64,000 bases of DNA from Gammaproteobacteria bacterium (GTDB lineage Bacteria > Pseudomonadota > Gammaproteobacteria > Pseudomonadales > Pseudohongiellaceae). Both the position numbers and the translations under genes were made by a program. Below the pieces are notes generated by a model. That model was not told the DNA's origin. It made no database searches and worked only from the letters and a program-made list of their open reading frames with translations. The stretch covers positions 62,001 through 126,000 of the forward strand of contig JAQWQD010000041.1 in the NCBI GenBank assembly GCA_029244985.1. The letters are read 5' to 3'. This document shows, in pieces, positions 45,726-54,586 of the stretch (the stretch's first letter is position 1; every line of letters starts with the position of its first letter).

Positions 45726-46871
45726 CTATCGATCTCCCGGGGCCATATAAAACCAAATTGGCCGCTTTTCTCCAGCTTGCTTCATTGCCGCGCGAGCTTG
45801 CAACACGATTTGACCGGTTTCAGTTATATCGAAAAACCAGTTCGCCCCAGACCAGGCAGCGGGAATATGATCACTAAGTCCCAAGGCAGCGCATTCATAG
45901 TAACCGCGAATGTCTTGAGCAACCCGTGAAGGGATACCAGGGATGCCAGCTTGTTTCCACGGCGTTCCTTCAACAACGCGAATTAGAGACGCCACAGCAC
46001 TTTCAATTTTATCGACTTCGACTACACGCCCTGTTCCGGCACGGTTGCCATAACGTTCTATCGCGCGATCATAGGCGGGCCGCAAACCACGAATCTCATC
46101 AAGGGCTGCATGCAAGCCTTCATTCGAGCGCGGCGGCAATGGGCAAGACAAACTTGCAGCGCCACCTTCTTCGACTGTTTCATTAAATTCTTCTATGAGT
46201 GGGTGCTCTGCACCGAGAAGGTTGAAGGCATGGGCTAAAACTTTGTGTTGAAATTCCTTATCATTCGGCACTCCCAATGGTCTCCCTAATGGAAAGTTGC
46301 ACAATAGGCCGCGCGGTGGCGCACCGCTTTCTAGTTGCTTACGGACAGACCCAAGCGAAATAGTAGCAATACCATGTGCTTCAAAAACATGAGCGAGCGT
46401 ACTCACGGTACGCGTGCATAAAGGTCAGACCGGCGTTAGCAGAACGACGTCAACCCCATTTTCCTTAAGGAATTTCGCGCCAGCTGGGCCACTGTCCATG
46501 CGGGTAGCACTCAAATCGAATTGATTGCCCGCATAGGATAGATGCACATCAGATACTTTCCCAATAGTACCGTCAGCAGCAAGCTCATCTAATCGATCAA
46601 GAGGAATAACGGTATTCATATCTACCACAAATCCGACGGCATCAAAATTTGGACTCCAATGCCCGATTTGAAAATCACGCTTACCGTTATCCAATATCCG
46701 GTAACCCGTATCCGCTGGTGCAAAATCATCCTGCTCTTCATGATGTAAAGATGCCGTGCTAACAATAGCTATTGTTGCCTCATTCAACGGAGGCGGTTGA
46801 GTGAAAGCCCGCTCGTCAAATACCCATGGCGGCTGGTCTTCTCCCATCGCTTTTACAAATACGTCTGACAT
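45726..46871 (-). CDS. Selenoprotein of the glycine/sarcosine/betaine/D-proline reductase B family (TGA = Sec at 46427-46425)
   Basis: ATG 46871 with AAGGA upstream opens a frame that reads to residue 148, meets TGA at 46427-46425, and continues in the same frame to TAG at 45728-45726, 381 residues in all. Around the TGA it reads L-L-T-P-V-U-P-L-C-T-R-T, a UxxC redox motif in the place where PrdB/GrdB selenoproteins carry selenocysteine. Upstream, A-S-L-H-H-E-E, G-Y-R-I-L and I-G-H-W-S-P-N-F-D also fit that family. Downstream, A-H-V-F-E-A-H-G-I-A-T-I-S-L and P-L-G-R-P-L-G fit it too. A SECIS-like hairpin follows. A GTG at 46406 would make a pipeline call two genes. No PrdA or other glycine reductase partner is nearby, so the substrate is unknown. 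It lies 93 bases behind the TRAP permease. Confidence 0.9.
46397..46427 (-). promoter_or_regulatory. Bacterial SECIS-like hairpin with Sec-coding TGA
   Basis: On the minus strand the TGA (46427-46425) is followed by 17 bases and then a 5-base apical loop C-G-U-G-A (46407-46403). A perfect 6-pair stem closes the loop: GCGUAC (46413-46408) with GUACGC (46402-46397). Further weak pairing below (AUG with CAU) is possible. A G in the first two loop positions and a distance of 16-37 bases from UGA to the loop are the usual criteria for bacterial SECIS elements, and both are met. Confidence 0.75.
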
Positions 46872-46964
46872 CGCAGTCCTTTTGGTTTTCTTGTTCTACT
46901 AAAAATGTGGCTTTAAATTATTCGAGGCATTACAGCATTCGCAAGTTGGGCGAATCTGCTAAAT

Positions 46965-48929
46965 TTAACTAGCTTCAGTTTCAACTAAAACAGAATCCGA
47001 GATAGATCTTCGACTAATTAATATGCCCATCGATGCTGTTATCGCACCAACAATAAGTAGCGTCACTTGCCCCACATTAAAACCAATGACCTCAGTAGTA
47101 GGTAACGCAATTAATCCACCGCCAATGATAACTAAGATGCGACCAGCTGCTCCCAGAGATCCTGGACGATCAATGAAACCTATAGCAATTACATAACTTT
47201 GGAGTGTGCCGGCGATTAACACAATACCTATTGCAACTTTTAGTGTGGCAGTTAATGTCTGCAATAAACTACCTTCCATAATTAAGGCTGGCTCCAACAC
47301 AAAGAAAAACGGTATAAAATAGATAATGCTGCCTAAACGCATCGCCTTGAAGCCCGTTGAAAGGGCTGATGAGCCAGCAATACTCGCGGCAGCAAATGCA
47401 CCCAGGGCAACTGGCGGCGTAATAAATGAAAGCATGCCCCAATACAAAATAAAGAGATGGACACTCATTGGATCCAGGCCACCCTGAATAAGAGCAGGGG
47501 CGAGCACTATTGCCAAGAATATATAGGCCGCTGTTACGGTCATACCAATTCCTAACAAGAAACTACTAAACGCTCCCATCAATAAAAGCAGAAGTGTGGA
47601 ATCCCCAGCTAGGTATAAGAGGTCATTAACAAGGGTCCCAGATAGCCCGGTTACTGACAGAGCGCCAACTATCAGACCTACTCCAGCCATTATGGTAAGT
47701 AATTCCATTAGTAACTTTCCAGTGGCAACGAGAAATGAAGCGGCTTGTTTTAGATTCCAACGATTGTCAGTTGAGAGTTGGTTTAAGACGACGAGCACAC
47801 CGGTCGCGATAAACGGCGCTACTGCTTCTCGCTGCAAATAAACTAATAAAAAAATTAATACCGCAAAAGCGGCAATATAAAACCAGCCTTGCTTCATAGT
47901 GGTACTTAAACTTGGCAGCTCTTCCTTGGGAGTTCCAACCAACCCTTTGCGTGCAGCATAAGCATCAACTTGAATAAATAATCCAAAGAAATACAAGAAA
48001 GCGGGAATGGCTGCGGCTAATGCCACAGTGGTATAGGGAACATTTAGAAAAGTCGCCATGACGAACGCGGTAGACCCCATAATCGGCGGCAATAATACGC
48101 CCCCCGTTGAAGCACAGGCTTCGATCCCCGCGGCATAATCTTTTTCCATACCATTTTTCTGCATGGCTGGAATCGTCATCTGGCCTGTAGTCAGTACATT
48201 CGTAATTACGCTTCCACTCATGGATCCCATCAACCCACTAGATACTATTGCCACTTTTGCAGAACCTCCACGCACATGGCCAAAAACTGCGAAAGCTAGG
48301 TTTATAAAAAATCGACCACCGCCTGTTTGTTGCAAAGCAATGCCAAAGATCAAAAAACCAATAACCAACTGAGCGAAAGCTCTAAAAGGCAAACCGAGAA
48401 TACTCTCAATGCTCATGACATGATAAGAAGCAGTCTCCGACAACGATGAAGACATACCGGAAATCGGCCCTGGCAATTTATCTGCAACAATTGGGTAGAG
48501 TGAAAATACCAGCACCAATAAAAATAGCACCATGCCGCCGCTGCGGCGAACCGCTTCCATTATTAGCACCCATAGCAAATAACTAACCCATACTGCATAG
48601 CTTGGTGCCAAAAATTCCCAACCAAAGTCCAGCATAGTTTCCGCATTTACGAAAAAGAAGGCGCAGGACGAAAATGCTGCCAGGCTAAGCACACTATCAA
48701 AATAATAAGATTTAGGACTGCGAAACGTAGGGTAGATCAGGAAACATAGAGGGAGCAACAAACCCATTAAAGCATAGTAATAATGATTCTGAACTGTGAT
48801 AACAAAATCTAAGAGCGGCGCCTCAGCAAATAAACGCAGAGAATCCATGGCTAGAAAGGCACTACCAACCGCGGCAATCCCTGTCACCCACTGGAGCGGC
48901 GTAGGTAATGTACCTGAGTGGCTCGCCAC
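46965..48929 (-). CDS. TRAP transporter fused permease (DctQM-type, TAXI-associated)
   Basis: This inner-membrane protein of about 654 residues has an N-terminal four-helix DctQ-like part and a large DctM-like part. G-L-M-G-S-M-S-G-S-V-I-T-N-V and G-G-V-L-L-P-P-I-M-G are hallmark segments of fused 4TM/12TM TRAP permeases. L-G-I-G-M-T-V-T-A-A-Y-I-F and F-I-T-P-P-V-A-L-G-A-F-A-A-A-S-I-A are the second-half equivalents. I place the start at GTG 48929, which shares one base with the stop of the solute receptor (TAGTG); the frame is open to 48989. It uses the sodium or proton gradient to import the ligand of the adjoining receptor. Confidence 0.93.
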   Translation of the reverse strand: MASHSGTLPTPLQWVTGIAAVGSAFLAMDSLRLFAEAPLLDFVITVQNHYYYALMGLLLPLCFLIYPTFRSPKSYYFDSVLSLAAFSSCAFFFVNAETMLDFGWEFLAPSYAVWVSYLLWVLIMEAVRRSGGMVLFLLVLVFSLYPIVADKLPGPISGMSSSLSETASYHVMSIESILGLPFRAFAQLVIGFLIFGIALQQTGGGRFFINLAFAVFGHVRGGSAKVAIVSSGLMGSMSGSVITNVLTTGQMTIPAMQKNGMEKDYAAGIEACASTGGVLLPPIMGSTAFVMATFLNVPYTTVALAAAIPAFLYFFGLFIQVDAYAARKGLVGTPKEELPSLSTTMKQGWFYIAAFAVLIFLLVYLQREAVAPFIATGVLVVLNQLSTDNRWNLKQAASFLVATGKLLMELLTIMAGVGLIVGALSVTGLSGTLVNDLLYLAGDSTLLLLLMGAFSSFLLGIGMTVTAAYIFLAIVLAPALIQGGLDPMSVHLFILYWGMLSFITPPVALGAFAAASIAGSSALSTGFKAMRLGSIIYFIPFFFVLEPALIMEGSLLQTLTATLKVAIGIVLIAGTLQSYVIAIGFIDRPGSLGAAGRILVIIGGGLIALPTTEVIGFNVGQVTLLIVGAITASMGILISRRSISDSVLVETEAS

Positions 48930-50119
48930 TAGCGCCAGACCGGATCGAAGCCGGCTGCATCTAAGTGTTGCGCACGAATTTGCATCCACGCTGCAACGAA
49001 TTGATCTCGATCACGAATATTTTTTGCAATCACTTCGATCCAGGCAGCCGCCAGAACCTCCTGGCGCCTAATTAGCTCCTGATTGTGGGCATCAATTTCG
49101 TCTGTCCATACGCCTATTTCCCGCCAGTAGGATACAGCACCTTCATGATAGGGGACTACCCAGTCAAAGACTTGTCGGTCGAGTGCCCAGCCAATGGCAC
49201 CAGGGTCCGAGTCTTTATAGTCATCGTAGTTTTCGTTCATTACCCGAGTTAGTGAATAAACCAAATCAGAATCCTGAGTCGTTAGTGCTGTTAACAGAGG
49301 ATAGGGGTATGTCCCTGCTTCAAGGGGATTGTCATCGTTGATAGCAGCTCCGCGGGTCGCCATGTGTTTTGTAAAATAAGGACTGATGGCTAAAAGCCTC
49401 TGCCAACAATCTTCATCGTCATGTGGTACTTCTAGCCAATGAATACCTCGTGGGGAAGCTTCCAGGCGAAACGGTGGTCCGGAAACGGTTGCCCCAAAAC
49501 CAACATCAACATCACCATTAATTATGCCGTTCCAGTTAGCTTCATAGCCGGGAAAATCAACCCGCACCACATCATCCCAAGTCAACCCACCACAGGCCAA
49601 ATGAGCTTCCACAGAAACATTAAGCGCCGGTGCCGCACGCACATAGGCAACTCGGCGTCCCCGCAGATCGGCAAAGCTCGTGACACCAGTATCAGCAGCC
49701 ACAGCGACCGCCTGATTACTCAGCCCATTAGAAGTCATCAATAAACGCAGGGGCTGTGGGCCCCATTCCTGGGAAGCAAATTGGAAAGTGCCTTCTTGAG
49801 CAAAATAAGTGGCAACACCATTGGCCGAGAAATCGACTCGACCAGTTTTAAGCGGCAACAAGCGTGAAACATCGTTCTGACCAGGTATGACCCGCAAAGT
49901 AGTATTGTATTTTTCCCGCAGCATGGCGCCGATGGCAACAGCCTGGTTATACCCTGTCGTGCCTAGGTTATAGGCTGTCCAGGCCATCTGACGCGGGAGT
50001 TCAGGCTCACTAGGCTGGGCCATGGTCACGCCTGATATGAAACAAGTAAGCATTAGGCCGCTAATGGCAAAGACTTTGCTGTAGCGTGAAACTGATGTTT
50101 TCAGGTACTTCAATAACAC
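48929..50119 (-). CDS. TAXI-family TRAP transporter solute-binding protein
   Basis: GTG 50119 is preferred because AGGAGA lies 6 bases upstream; the frame is open to 50236. The protein of about 396 residues has a signal peptide (cleavage near T-M-A-Q) and a TAXI-type periplasmic binding fold. Y-N-L-G-T-T-G-Y-N-Q is the ligand-region motif that gives the TAXI class its name in variant form (usual G-T-A-x-G-x-x-Y). Later come V-D-F-S-A-N-G-V and L-R-G-R-R-V-A-Y-V. Several cysteines occur (A-C-G-G, D-E-D-C-W). It captures a small organic solute, often a carboxylate or amino acid, for the TRAP permease. It is the first gene of the selenoprotein operon. Confidence 0.9.
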   Translation of the reverse strand: MLLKYLKTSVSRYSKVFAISGLMLTCFISGVTMAQPSEPELPRQMAWTAYNLGTTGYNQAVAIGAMLREKYNTTLRVIPGQNDVSRLLPLKTGRVDFSANGVATYFAQEGTFQFASQEWGPQPLRLLMTSNGLSNQAVAVAADTGVTSFADLRGRRVAYVRAAPALNVSVEAHLACGGLTWDDVVRVDFPGYEANWNGIINGDVDVGFGATVSGPPFRLEASPRGIHWLEVPHDDEDCWQRLLAISPYFTKHMATRGAAINDDNPLEAGTYPYPLLTALTTQDSDLVYSLTRVMNENYDDYKDSDPGAIGWALDRQVFDWVVPYHEGAVSYWREIGVWTDEIDAHNQELIRRQEVLAAAWIEVIAKNIRDRDQFVAAWMQIRAQHLDAAGFDPVWR

Positions 50120-50332
50120 TCTTGTTCTCCTGGTGGATTTGCTGCCCGAAGGCCAAAGGATACTAACAAAAGGGGCTGAAGAGATAGAGCAATTGTAGGT
50201 TAAGCGCTTTAATCTCAAATTCGATCGAGAAGCCAATGTTCTTTTCCTTCAATCATTATGTTATTAAGTGGTCAGATTTTCTGCTTCCACCCTTTTATTG
50301 CTGTGCAGATAAGCACTAATTACAGGTATTCC

Positions 50333-53300
50333 ATGTTTTCAGCTCGCCCTCTTTCCAAGAATTTCCTGCTACTAGGCCTCGCTGTCTTAGTAGCAGTTCT
50401 TAATAATAGTTTATCCGGATTTTCATCAAGCTTTGCCGCAGAAGACCTGGTGCTGAAAGAAAACGCCGAAGCTCTGCAATTCTCGGTGAATGAGGGATCC
50501 TGGGTATCTGTAAGTCTGCTGCCTGATGGAGAATCCTTTTTCTTTGACCTGTTAGGAGACATTTATCACTTAAATATCGACGGTGGTATCGCTGAACCCA
50601 TTACTGCGGGCATGGGATTTGATTCCCAGCCGGTTGTTTCTCCAAATGGTGAAAAGATTGCCTTTATCAGCGACCGAGACGGTAAAGATAATCTCTGGAT
50701 TGCGAACGTGGACGGAAGTGACCCACTAAAATTATCCAACGAAACCTACGCTTATTTAATTAGCCCTACTTGGAGCCCCGATGGGCAAAATATAATCGTC
50801 ACCAAACGTACTCGTGAAATAGAACTGGTGCAATATCATATCGAGGGCGGCACAGGTGTCGTCATCACCCAGCATGATGAAGGCGATGCTACCAAAAAGT
50901 CTCCTGGAGTCGGAGCCGCATTTTCTCCTGACGGCAAATACATCTACTTCGCCGAACGGCTAGGTGGACCAGATGCCCCGACCGATGAATTTCCAGTTAC
51001 CCAGATCGTTAGACTGGATCTTAATTCAGGCGCACGCATTCAAATTACTCGAGGAGAAGGTGGAGGCGTCAGGCCAGTTGTATCACCAGATGGACAATGG
51101 TTAGTCTATGGCACGCGTTTCGAAACCAACACTGGCCTTAGGGTGCGCAATTTAAGTAGCGGCGAAGATCAGTGGCTAACTTATCCGATTCAGCGCGATT
51201 CCCAAGAAAACTTTCGCCCTTCAAGCCGCGGCATGTTACCTGGATATGCTTTTACTCCTGATAGTGAAGCAATCGTTCTCTCCACCGATGGACAATTTTA
51301 CCAGATCAGGCTCGACGATAGCTCTCGCTCAATAATCCCTTTTACTGCTAACGTTGATTTAGCAGTTGGGCCTGATTTAACTCAACACTGGCGTGTTCTA
51401 TCTGACCCCTTTCCAGCCACCCTTGTGCAAGACCCTGATCTTTCTCCCGATAATGAAAATTATGTTGCTAGTGTATTAACACGCCTTTACTCCTTAGAAA
51501 AAGGAGAGAATGAACCAGAACCGCTTACACCAGAGGAAATATGGGCATTCAAACCAGTTTACTCACCGGATGGTCGCTGGATTGCCTACGTAAGCTGGTC
51601 CGCTAATGATGGTGGGCACATTTGGAAGATACGCTCCAACGGCAATGGTAGGCCACAACAGCTCACAGAAAATGCCGCCTTTTATACCGACATCGTATGG
51701 CAGCCCGATGGCGAAAGAATCTGGGGGCTGCGTGGAAACGAGTGGATGCGACATCAGGATTACAGTGAATTCAGTGGCCTTAGTATCCCCCTGGAACTTG
51801 TCTCTGTGGGTGAGAACGGTTCTGAAGAGTTCGTAGTGTTAGAGGCTGGCGAAGCCAGAGTGCCTCACTTCGGTCCAGAAGCGGATCGCATCTATCTCAG
51901 CGAAGAAGGTACATTGTTCTCTATTAATCTCTCAGGTGGCGATCGTAAAGACCATATCAAAGTCACAGGGCCTAAAGGAAATCGTTTCCCAGAAGATGCG
52001 CCGGGGGCGGAAGAATTGCGAATTTCTCCTGACGGTAATTTCGTCTTAGCTCACGTAATAAAACAAGTGTGGCTTACACAACTGCCGCGAGCGGGTGCGA
52101 CAGTACCTGAAGTAAGTGTCCGAGGAGGATCCACCCCAATTGTAAGACTAACTGATATTGGGGCGGACTATATTAGTTGGAGTGACGATGGCAAAACTGT
52201 TCTATGGACATTGGGCTCTAAAATCTACGAGCGGGCCCTGGATACTGTTAACTTTAGAAGTGAGAGCGAAGAGGCGAAGGAAAGCATTGTTGGCAGTTCT
52301 TCAAGCAATGAATCTAGTGATGAGGATGAAAACGGAACATCATTTACGCCTCTAGACGAACATCAAGCAGTTGTTGCAACAGAATTTACGGTGATAACAG
52401 CGCACAATGTTCCAAACGGTAACCTGTTGTTACGTGGTGCTAATCTGATCGCTATGACCGGAACCAATCTCGAAGAGCTAAGCGCTACTCTGCCGAATCA
52501 GGATTTACTGATTACTAACAACCGCATTGCTGCAATCGGCGCAACAGGTTCGCTGGGAATTCCTGATGACACTGAGATAATTGATGTGGCTGGCAAATGG
52601 ATAATTCCAGGCATGATAGATACTCACGCTCATTGGGAATTTCGGACTGGAGATGTTTTGGAGCCAACTAATTGGTCTGTCGCGGTCAATTTGGCATTTG
52701 GAGTAACCTCTGGCTTAGATGTACAAACTGCCAATCACGATTATTTCGTTTATCGCGATATGCAGCAAAGCGGGCAAGTCATTGGACAACGTGCCTTCAT
52801 GACTGGCCCTGGTATATTTGGGGCCAATGATTTTCAAAACTACAACGCTGTCCACAGTTATTTGCGTCGCTACAGCGATCACTACAATACGCCAAACATA
52901 AAAGCCTATATCTCAGGCAACCGTGAACAACGGCAATGGGTCGTCAAAGCAGCCCAAGAATTGAAGCTGATGCCTACTACTGAAGGAGGTGGTGATCAAA
53001 AACTTGATCTTACTCATGCTATTGATGGCATGCACGGAAATGAACACAACCTGCCTGACACACCTTTATTTCAAGATGTAGTGCAACTCTATTCACGCAC
53101 AAGAACCGCCTATACCCCAACTTTAATAGTTCAATACAATGCTGAAAGCATGCGTGAATACTTCTTCACCCGCTCGGAAGTGCATGACAACCCAAAACTT
53201 CTTAGATTCTATCCCAGTAATCGACTGGATGAACTCAGCCGCCGCAGGCCTGGATGGATTCGAGATGATGAATTTAGATTTCAAGAAGGTGCTGCTGCCG

Positions 53301-53683
53301 GCGCCGCGATTCAAAGAGCTGGCGGCCTTCTGGGCGTCGGCGGTCATGCTGAATTGCAAGGCCTAAGCTTTCATTGGGAAATGTGGGCGTATGCTATGGG
53401 GGGTATGAGCACTACAGAGATATTGCGAGCCGCCACTATTGACGCCGCACATATTATCGGCGCGCCCAATGATTTAGGTTCAATTGAAATAGGCAAATTG
53501 GCCGATTTGGTAATTTTAAATTCGAACCCCCTTGATAATATTCAAAATAGTGTCGACATAGACCGGGTCGTTCAGAACGGGCGCTTGTATGATGGAGATA
53601 CACTAGAGCAACAATGGCCAGAACAAATTCCATTTCCAGAAACCTGGTGGCAAACCGATCAAGAAACACCACCAGGTGTCTGA
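50333..53683 (+). CDS. Exported TolB/PD40 propeller-amidohydrolase fusion protein
   Basis: ATG 50333 is preferred (ACAGG upstream); the frame is open to 50258. The protein of about 1116 residues has a signal peptide (cleavage near S-F-A-A-E) and two parts. Residues about 60-650 form TolB-like propeller blades with repeated S-P-D-G-(K/R/Q) and W-S-P-D-G. A low-complexity acidic linker (S-S-S-N-E-S-S-D-E-D-E-N-G) follows. Residues about 740-1100 form an amidohydrolase with I-D-T-H-A-H-W-E-F, G-V-G-G-H-A-E and G-K-L-A-D-L-V-I-L-N-S-N-P-L. Such fusions are known in Bacteroidetes and gammaproteobacteria and probably hydrolyse peptides or cyclic amides in the periplasm. Divergent from the TRAP operon. 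Confidence 0.9.
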   Translation: MFSARPLSKNFLLLGLAVLVAVLNNSLSGFSSSFAAEDLVLKENAEALQFSVNEGSWVSVSLLPDGESFFFDLLGDIYHLNIDGGIAEPITAGMGFDSQPVVSPNGEKIAFISDRDGKDNLWIANVDGSDPLKLSNETYAYLISPTWSPDGQNIIVTKRTREIELVQYHIEGGTGVVITQHDEGDATKKSPGVGAAFSPDGKYIYFAERLGGPDAPTDEFPVTQIVRLDLNSGARIQITRGEGGGVRPVVSPDGQWLVYGTRFETNTGLRVRNLSSGEDQWLTYPIQRDSQENFRPSSRGMLPGYAFTPDSEAIVLSTDGQFYQIRLDDSSRSIIPFTANVDLAVGPDLTQHWRVLSDPFPATLVQDPDLSPDNENYVASVLTRLYSLEKGENEPEPLTPEEIWAFKPVYSPDGRWIAYVSWSANDGGHIWKIRSNGNGRPQQLTENAAFYTDIVWQPDGERIWGLRGNEWMRHQDYSEFSGLSIPLELVSVGENGSEEFVVLEAGEARVPHFGPEADRIYLSEEGTLFSINLSGGDRKDHIKVTGPKGNRFPEDAPGAEELRISPDGNFVLAHVIKQVWLTQLPRAGATVPEVSVRGGSTPIVRLTDIGADYISWSDDGKTVLWTLGSKIYERALDTVNFRSESEEAKESIVGSSSSNESSDEDENGTSFTPLDEHQAVVATEFTVITAHNVPNGNLLLRGANLIAMTGTNLEELSATLPNQDLLITNNRIAAIGATGSLGIPDDTEIIDVAGKWIIPGMIDTHAHWEFRTGDVLEPTNWSVAVNLAFGVTSGLDVQTANHDYFVYRDMQQSGQVIGQRAFMTGPGIFGANDFQNYNAVHSYLRRYSDHYNTPNIKAYISGNREQRQWVVKAAQELKLMPTTEGGGDQKLDLTHAIDGMHGNEHNLPDTPLFQDVVQLYSRTRTAYTPTLIVQYNAESMREYFFTRSEVHDNPKLLRFYPSNRLDELSRRRPGWIRDDEFRFQEGAAAGAAIQRAGGLLGVGGHAELQGLSFHWEMWAYAMGGMSTTEILRAATIDAAHIIGAPNDLGSIEIGKLADLVILNSNPLDNIQNSVDIDRVVQNGRLYDGDTLEQQWPEQIPFPETWWQTDQETPPGV

Positions 53684-53816
53684 TTAATCACTAGTTCATT
53701 GTTAATTTTGCCAAATTATTAAAACAATAGAAATTAGTTAACTGTCGCTCACAAGTGACATCGACTAAATACACAGACAAACTATAGATAAGAAAAAACT
53801 GTAATTGGGGAAAACT

Positions 53817-54527
53817 ATGGAAGCTTATATCGGAGAATTTCTTGGCACATTCATACTACTAGTTTTAGGTGCAGGTGTTTGTGCGAATGTAAGCCTTAAG
53901 AAGACTGGAGGCTATGACAGTGGCTATATTGTTATAACCTGCGGCTGGGGTATTGCGGTTTTTGTTGCTGTGTTTATTACCGGTAGTGTTAGTGGCGCCC
54001 ATATAAATCCAGCAGTGACTGTAGGACTCGCCACATCTGGACAATTCCCTTGGGGACAAGTGCCGGGCTATATATTAGCGCAACTACTCGGCGCTTTTCT
54101 TGGCGCTGTCAGCATATGGCTTCAATACAAAGATCATTTTGATGCCACTGAAGACCCTGCAACCAAACTCGGTGTATTTAGTACCGGCGCCGCTATTCCA
54201 AACACGGTTATCAATATTTATTCTGAGATACTTGGCACCTTTATTCTGGTATTAGGTGTTCTTTATATCGCAGAACCCGAAGTTGGCTTAGGCGCACTTG
54301 ATGCTCTGCCCGTAGGCCTCCTGGTTTTTGGCATCGGCATGTCTCTCGGCGGTCCTACAGGATACGCAATTAATCCTGCAAGAGATCTTGGGCCTCGTAT
54401 CGCACATGCCGTGCTACCTCTAAAAGCAAAAGGCAGTAGCAACTGGTCTTACGCGTGGATACCGGTTGTCGGACCCATTCTAGGCTCAATACTTGCTGCA
54501 CTGGTCTATCTTTGGCTTCCGTTCTAG
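53817..54527 (+). CDS. Aquaglyceroporin (MIP family, GlpF-like)
   Basis: This six-helix inner-membrane channel of about 236 residues has both half-helix motifs: G-A-H-I-N-P-A-V-T-V in the first half and G-Y-A-I-N-P-A-R-D-L-G-P-R in the second. The Asp after the second N-P-A-R is the mark of glycerol-conducting members (GlpF-type) rather than strict water channels. ATG 53817 with GGGGAAA just upstream is chosen over an in-frame TTG at 53805. No glycerol kinase or dehydrogenase is adjacent, so it may serve glycerol, small polyols or another uncharged solute. Confidence 0.92.
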   Translation: MEAYIGEFLGTFILLVLGAGVCANVSLKKTGGYDSGYIVITCGWGIAVFVAVFITGSVSGAHINPAVTVGLATSGQFPWGQVPGYILAQLLGAFLGAVSIWLQYKDHFDATEDPATKLGVFSTGAAIPNTVINIYSEILGTFILVLGVLYIAEPEVGLGALDALPVGLLVFGIGMSLGGPTGYAINPARDLGPRIAHAVLPLKAKGSSNWSYAWIPVVGPILGSILAALVYLWLPF

Positions 54528-54586
54528 CAGTCATCTGCGGCTCAGTCTTTTACTGGGCATTAATTTCCGAAAATTTGAGAAAGACA

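Noticed and set aside
45726-46406. A separate gene starting at GTG 46406
   Set aside because: It is in the same frame as 46871-46425, the GTG lies inside the SECIS-like hairpin with no ribosome binding site, and the family domain spans the TGA. It is treated as the 3' part of one selenoprotein gene.
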